Source: Bin87 sp965221295
GTDB taxonomy: Bacteria > Chloroflexota > Dehalococcoidia > Lucifugimonadales > UBA3495
Reading direction: 5' to 3'
Assembly (NCBI GenBank): GCA_965221295.1
Contig: OZ244879.1
Coordinates: forward strand, 2,108,001 to 2,172,000
DNA: 64,000 bases
This document shows positions 59,966 to 64,000 of the stretch, one piece after another. Positions within the stretch are counted from its first letter, which is position 1; each line of letters begins with the position of its first letter. The notes under the pieces are model-generated. The model saw only the letters and a program-made list of their open reading frames with translations. It was not told the origin of the DNA and did not search any database. The translations under genes and the position numbers were made by a program.

Positions 59966-61963
59966 TCAGTCGTCCGCCGCCACCGCTGCCGATTCCCGCA
60001 CGATGGCATCGTACACCTCTTGCCCCTGCGATACCAGCGTGGCCACGTCCTCGCTCAACGCGTACCCAGACTCCACCAGCGACTCCGCACAAGCCCGCAC
60101 TCGCTCTAGGTATTCATCGACGGAACCGTACCGTTCCTCGATTGATGGTCGAGGGTCGCCGGTCGCCAGCCTCTCTTCACGCGTCGTCGCAAAGGGTATG
60201 GCTCCGCCCACCACTGTGCCTCCCGGCGCCAGTACCTGACCCTGCCCGCCAATTTCCCGATGGCGCGCGTTCCATCCCGTGTAGGTGGCCAACGGAACCT
60301 CCACCGCCGGCAGCCGAATCCCGCCCGTCTCGTTGCCGTCGGCGTCTACCGCGGACACCAGCGACGGGTATACATCGCCCACCGCCGGCGGAATCTGGTC
60401 GGGCACGGCCCGGTTCGGCCCGAAGTCCAGGCGCCGAATCGCCTTGCGACGCGTCGGGAACTCAACGCCCGGTAGCTCAGCGAACCGGTCCGCCAGTTCC
60501 TCGGCTGCAACGACGGTCCCGTCAGCATGGCTGGGATACCCATTGCCCGGTGGTTGCGTGTCATGGGTAACCCATTCGTCCAATCGCGCCAGCGCCGCCC
60601 GCATCAGGGGACGGTAATCAACGTAGTTCAGCGCCTGGGTTCCGCGCCCGCCCGTGTCTCGGTTGGTGTCGGATATCGGCAATTTGGCCGGCGCGTGCTG
60701 TGTCCCGCAGAACAGCCAGGACCGCACGTTTTCGGGCAACGCCACGTCCTGTTTTCCGTCTGGCGTCATGTGCGCCAAAGCGCCATGTCCGCCCCAGTAC
60801 TCCGACGACGTGTTGGTGTAGATGATCTTCGGCGCCACGCCGCGCTCTACGACCTTATCCAGTATGCCCTCTCCGCCTTCCCGATCCAGGTCCAGGAAGG
60901 GCGGCAGATTGTTCACGCTGCGGTTGGACAGACTGGATGGCTGCCCGAAGCGGACGTTGAACTCGCCCATCTTGCCGCCGGCCACGTTCGGCAGCATCCC
61001 GTCGAACACAACCCGCTCCGACTCGTCCCGGTTGAGGCCCAGGTACAGCATCTGTCGCAAAAACCGCCCGCTCTGGCTCCTGCCGTAGGCGTACGCCCGG
61101 CCAATGGCGCCAGCCAACGGATTCGCCGCGCCGTCATCGTCAGCGTTCGCGTACCGCAGCCACGCCGCAATGTCTCGTGTCGCCAGCAACCCCAGTCCCA
61201 CCACTGGCGCGTGGGAGGTTTCATAGAGAACCCGGTACACCTTGCCCGCCTCAAAACCCCCTTCCATCGTAACGTGCGCCGCGTCGGGAACCCGGCGGCC
61301 ATCCACCAACCGCGCGAATGCCCACCGTTCCCGGGGAATCACCGCCTCCGGTCCGTCATCGTGGTCCTGCGCCGTTAGTACCGACTCCCAGCTCTCCAGG
61401 TGGTTCGTCGGATACGGCCCATGCTCGCGGTCCGACAAATACTGAACGCTCGTCGCCACCGTCGGCTGGAACGATACGACAATCCGGCCCGATACCGGCG
61501 ATCCGTCCGGGTTCTGCGCCGTTGGAACGTTGCAACGGAACAACCCGGGCGCCGCCGGCACGTCGTGTTGCCAGCCACACCACACCAGGCTGTATCCCTG
61601 GCGCATCAGGAACCCGTTGCCCGGGTGCGGCTCCGCGTCGGGCGGCCCATCAGGAGCGCTGTTGATGTTCTTCAGCGCCAGCTCTTTGCCTCGGTTCACC
61701 ACATCCAGCAACAGCCGTCCGTTGCCGTGATCGTTGTCCACCGGTTTCACGATGCGAAAGTCCGCCGAGAATTCCACCCTCCCGTCCCGGTTGCGCGGCG
61801 CCAACCCGATGTCGGCGATGACGGCGTTGTCGGCGTGGCTCGGATCCACCGCAAAGTGCGCCATCCCGTCAATCCGCTCATATTTCCCCACGTTCCCGAA
61901 CGATTCACCACCGGCGAACGGCCGCCGCGTCTTGATGTCCAGTCTGGTCAGCGCCATTTCCAT
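59966..61963 (-). CDS. alpha/beta hydrolase domain protein (Abhydrolase_10-like)
   Basis: This 665-residue protein belongs to the large alpha/beta-hydrolase-domain family. It starts LTRLDIKTRRPFAGGESFGNVGKYERI, which gives a beta-rich N-terminal part. It has the catalytic Ser in AYAYGRSQSGRFLRQMLY, and conserved segments VFDGMLPNVAGG, TNTSSEYWGGHGALAHM and RSWLFCGTQHAPAK. There is no signal peptide. It may act on bulky esters. GAGGATGGAAATG precedes the ATG region; the start is at 61963 or two codons downstream at 61957. It is upstream of the LLM gene. Confidence 0.82.
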   Translation of the reverse strand: MEMALTRLDIKTRRPFAGGESFGNVGKYERIDGMAHFAVDPSHADNAVIADIGLAPRNRDGRVEFSADFRIVKPVDNDHGNGRLLLDVVNRGKELALKNINSAPDGPPDAEPHPGNGFLMRQGYSLVWCGWQHDVPAAPGLFRCNVPTAQNPDGSPVSGRIVVSFQPTVATSVQYLSDREHGPYPTNHLESWESVLTAQDHDDGPEAVIPRERWAFARLVDGRRVPDAAHVTMEGGFEAGKVYRVLYETSHAPVVGLGLLATRDIAAWLRYANADDDGAANPLAGAIGRAYAYGRSQSGRFLRQMLYLGLNRDESERVVFDGMLPNVAGGKMGEFNVRFGQPSSLSNRSVNNLPPFLDLDREGGEGILDKVVERGVAPKIIYTNTSSEYWGGHGALAHMTPDGKQDVALPENVRSWLFCGTQHAPAKLPISDTNRDTGGRGTQALNYVDYRPLMRAALARLDEWVTHDTQPPGNGYPSHADGTVVAAEELADRFAELPGVEFPTRRKAIRRLDFGPNRAVPDQIPPAVGDVYPSLVSAVDADGNETGGIRLPAVEVPLATYTGWNARHREIGGQGQVLAPGGTVVGGAIPFATTREERLATGDPRPSIEERYGSVDEYLERVRACAESLVESGYALSEDVATLVSQGQEVYDAIVRESAAVAADD

Positions 61964-62036
61964 CCTCCTCGTTCCGGTCGGCCCGTCCTCGCGAATGTTT
62001 CGGTTCCACGCGGCAATTGTCCGGCAACCCGTTGAA

Positions 62037-64000
62037 TCAAAGTATCTCGCTGGCGTCCACGTCCAGGTCTTCAGGCGCTTCGGCTCCGGTGTTGTCGCGC
62101 CACCACTGCCGAAATTCTTCCTCGCCCATGCCGTCGCGCAGCCGGGCCAGGTGCGCCTTCACTTGCGTCAGCATGGGCAACTGGTATTGCGCCACCAATT
62201 GGTACGTCCGCGCCACCCATTCCAGGCCGTCGGTCAGGTTGCCGCGTTCCTCTTCCACCATCCCCAGTTGACCGTAGGTACGCGCCGCCCTCAACACGTC
62301 TCGCGCGCTTTCAAACGCCACCCTGGCCTGATCGTACCAGTGATAAGCCTTGTCCAGGTCGCCGTGTTCGTGGAAAACCACGCCCAGTTGACGCGCCTCG
62401 ATGCCCACGCCCCTGGTATCTCCCAGTCGCTCCCGGTATTCCAGAGCTGTTGTCAACCACTCCTCTGCTTCGTCCGGTATCCCTCTGGCCTGCGCCAGAG
62501 TGCCCAGGTGGTGGAACTCCACGATCATCTGCTCGGTCATCCCCATGCGGTCGCACAATCCCAACGCCTGCTGATACCACGATTGCGCTTCTTCAAACAG
62601 GTATTCCGAGTGGTCCACCGTCCCCAGGGCATGGAAAATGTGAATCGCGGTCTCTTCGTCCCGGTTCTCCTCCACCAGTTCCCGCGCGCGATGGTACCAA
62701 CTGCGCGCTTCGTCGTATTCAAAACGCATGTGGCACGCCGACCCCAACGCCCGGAAGTCTTTGACCATTTCCTCGTAGTCCGGCAGTCGTTGGTGGATGT
62801 CCAGCGACCTGGAATACCACTCTTTGGCCGCTCCGTACTGCCGCTGGTGATGGCGCACCTGGCCAATGGCGAAGCAGGCGTCGGCGATCGATTCCTGATC
62901 TTCGCCGCCGTCTATGATCTCAAGTCCCTTTTCCAGCCACTCTGAAGCTGCTTCGTACTGTCCGCGTCGAGTCGCGATCAACCCATTCTGGTGATACACC
63001 GCGGCGGTGCGTTCGTCGCTCTCTCCGCCGGGCTGCTCCAGAAGGTACGCCAGCAACTGTTCGTTGAACCCTTCGGCCCGTTCCAATTCCATGAGCTCCA
63101 CCGACTCCATGGCGTCCGTGCCCAAGAGGTACTGCCAAAATTCTATCGCCCCGTTGGCCGCCGCTTCCTCCGCAGTGCGGCCGATGGTGTCCAGCAACTG
63201 TCCTCTCAGTCGCCGCAGTTCCGGAAACCGCTTTTGCATCCGGTAAACCTGCGCCAACGGCTGAATCAGTAGCTGCGCGTTGTCCCACTGCCGGTATTCC
63301 AAAGCCAAACCCAACGCTTGGTTTAAATTGCCCTCTTCAGCCAATACCGCGGTCACGCCGGTGTCCTGGTTCTCGTACAGGCTCTCCATGAAATAGTCGG
63401 CGGTGTCGGCGTACACCCGAACGAATTCCTGCTCCAAAGCCCCGATTCCGTTGGCCGAAACTTGGCGGCCCAATTTCCGCCCCAAGAACCACGGCATCGC
63501 TGGGTTGATCTGGAATACGCTCGGCGAAATCGGTTCCAGGAACCCCGCCGCCTGCGCCTGCCTCAACAACGTCCGACACGCGGCGTAGGAACGCCCCGAA
63601 GACTGCAACCCGCCTTCTGCCGTCAGCAGCGACCGTGAGGCCCCCGACGCCAGGTCGTCCCCCATTACCTGACCGTAAACCCGTTCCTCGGTGATATGCG
63701 ACAGCACATCCAGCATCACCCTCCTCTGGAACAGCGCCAAGAACGGCAAATGCGTTCGGTTGCGGCGCGACATTTTGGAGAAGGAATACTCCATCGCCGC
63801 CACCAAAACCTCGCTGCGGCCCGGTTCGCTTCCATCGGCCCCTTCCTTTACCAGTCGCTCCAGCTCGGCGCTCACCACGGATGCCGGCGTTTCCTTCATC
63901 ATTGGAATCGCGATCTGCGTCGCTAAAGGATGCCCTCCCAGGCGATCCAGCAACTCCCCAAAGTCTGCACCAGCCCTTGTTGCCGGTATGTCGGCTGCGT
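62037..64000 (-). CDS. STAND-type NTPase with C-terminal TPR repeats, 5' end cut by window edge
   Basis: The 654 codons visible are the middle and C-terminal parts of a large protein, open to the right edge with no start seen. FGELLDRLGGHPLATQIA is the NB-ARC/STAND winged-helix-adjacent motif (GGHPLA). Then comes a helical region around residues 90-270. About ten TPR-like repeats follow, with 40-residue periods (AEEWLTTALEYRERLGDTRG, YGAAKEWYSRSLDIHQRLPD). STAND-TPR proteins act as signalling or immune sensors that oligomerise on ligand binding. The nucleotide-binding loop and any effector domain lie outside this window. Confidence 0.8.
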   Translation of the reverse strand, partial: AADIPATRAGADFGELLDRLGGHPLATQIAIPMMKETPASVVSAELERLVKEGADGSEPGRSEVLVAAMEYSFSKMSRRNRTHLPFLALFQRRVMLDVLSHITEERVYGQVMGDDLASGASRSLLTAEGGLQSSGRSYAACRTLLRQAQAAGFLEPISPSVFQINPAMPWFLGRKLGRQVSANGIGALEQEFVRVYADTADYFMESLYENQDTGVTAVLAEEGNLNQALGLALEYRQWDNAQLLIQPLAQVYRMQKRFPELRRLRGQLLDTIGRTAEEAAANGAIEFWQYLLGTDAMESVELMELERAEGFNEQLLAYLLEQPGGESDERTAAVYHQNGLIATRRGQYEAASEWLEKGLEIIDGGEDQESIADACFAIGQVRHHQRQYGAAKEWYSRSLDIHQRLPDYEEMVKDFRALGSACHMRFEYDEARSWYHRARELVEENRDEETAIHIFHALGTVDHSEYLFEEAQSWYQQALGLCDRMGMTEQMIVEFHHLGTLAQARGIPDEAEEWLTTALEYRERLGDTRGVGIEARQLGVVFHEHGDLDKAYHWYDQARVAFESARDVLRAARTYGQLGMVEEERGNLTDGLEWVARTYQLVAQYQLPMLTQVKAHLARLRDGMGEEEFRQWWRDNTGAEAPEDLDVDASEIL

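Overview
This window is high-GC, densely coded bacterial DNA. I infer a Chloroflexota bacterium of the Dehalococcoidia/SAR202 type, probably from an environmental genome. The inference rests on gene content: a ferredoxin-type pyruvate oxidoreductase beside a complete aerobic-type pyruvate dehydrogenase set, a double-length ThyX, many catabolic families (HpaB, LigB, M20 amidohydrolases, HpcH/HpaI, LLM flavin enzymes, MmgE/PrpD) and Tat genes. No 16S rRNA gene is present, so the assignment is not proven.

Layout. 1-2.4 kb: the edge of a TPP enzyme gene, then a lower-GC two-gene cassette (AAA ATPase plus DUF4276), a candidate defence pair. 2.5-6.1 kb: porGD-porA-porB with an extended -10 promoter and a terminator hairpin. 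6.1-11.4 kb: aromatic catabolism genes (HpaB-like, LigB-like), a small winged-helix-like protein and an FMN alpha-hydroxyacid oxidase. 11.4-15.4 kb: a minus-strand cluster (TenA, PIG-L deacetylase, hotdog protein, TPR protein, GNAT). 15.6-24 kb: M20 peptidase, RNase D, HpcH aldolase, thiolase with its DUF35 partner, acyl-CoA ligase, PII protein, EVE protein. 24-34.7 kb: TPP decarboxylase, VOC and hydrolase genes, cysteine desulfurase with a lipoprotein and a lipid-kinase-like membrane protein, two M20 amidohydrolases, and an orphan DNA methyltransferase. 34.7-35.4 kb: an 18-unit REP-like array. 35.5-41.9 kb: glycerate kinase, SRPBCC, a HEPN/nucleotidyltransferase pair and lutABC. 42-46.2 kb: tRNA-Sec, thioredoxin, an RlmD-Maf fusion, Tat translocase genes. 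46.3-51.3 kb: lpdA-pdhA-pdhB-pdhC. 51.7-64 kb: a repeat-tailed membrane protein, an ALS-like enzyme, tandem-domain ThyX, an ECF sigma/anti-sigma pair, MmgE/PrpD, an LLM oxidoreductase, an alpha/beta hydrolase and the end of a STAND-TPR protein.

The genes converge on C2-C3 acids. LutABC and the FMN oxidase oxidise 2-hydroxy acids, and glycerate kinase takes in glycerate. Pyruvate can then be oxidised either to reduced ferredoxin (Por) or to NADH (Pdh). The window is also rich in short degenerate tandem repeats (16-48 bp) next to gene starts. One of them carries the start codon of the RlmD-Maf fusion.

Nothing here can be declared a new system from sequence alone. The most unusual items are the ATPase/DUF4276 cassette, the tRNA-Sec without a visible selenoprotein, the RlmD-Maf fusion with its repeat-borne start codons, the complementary-motif ThyX, and the related REP-like arrays.
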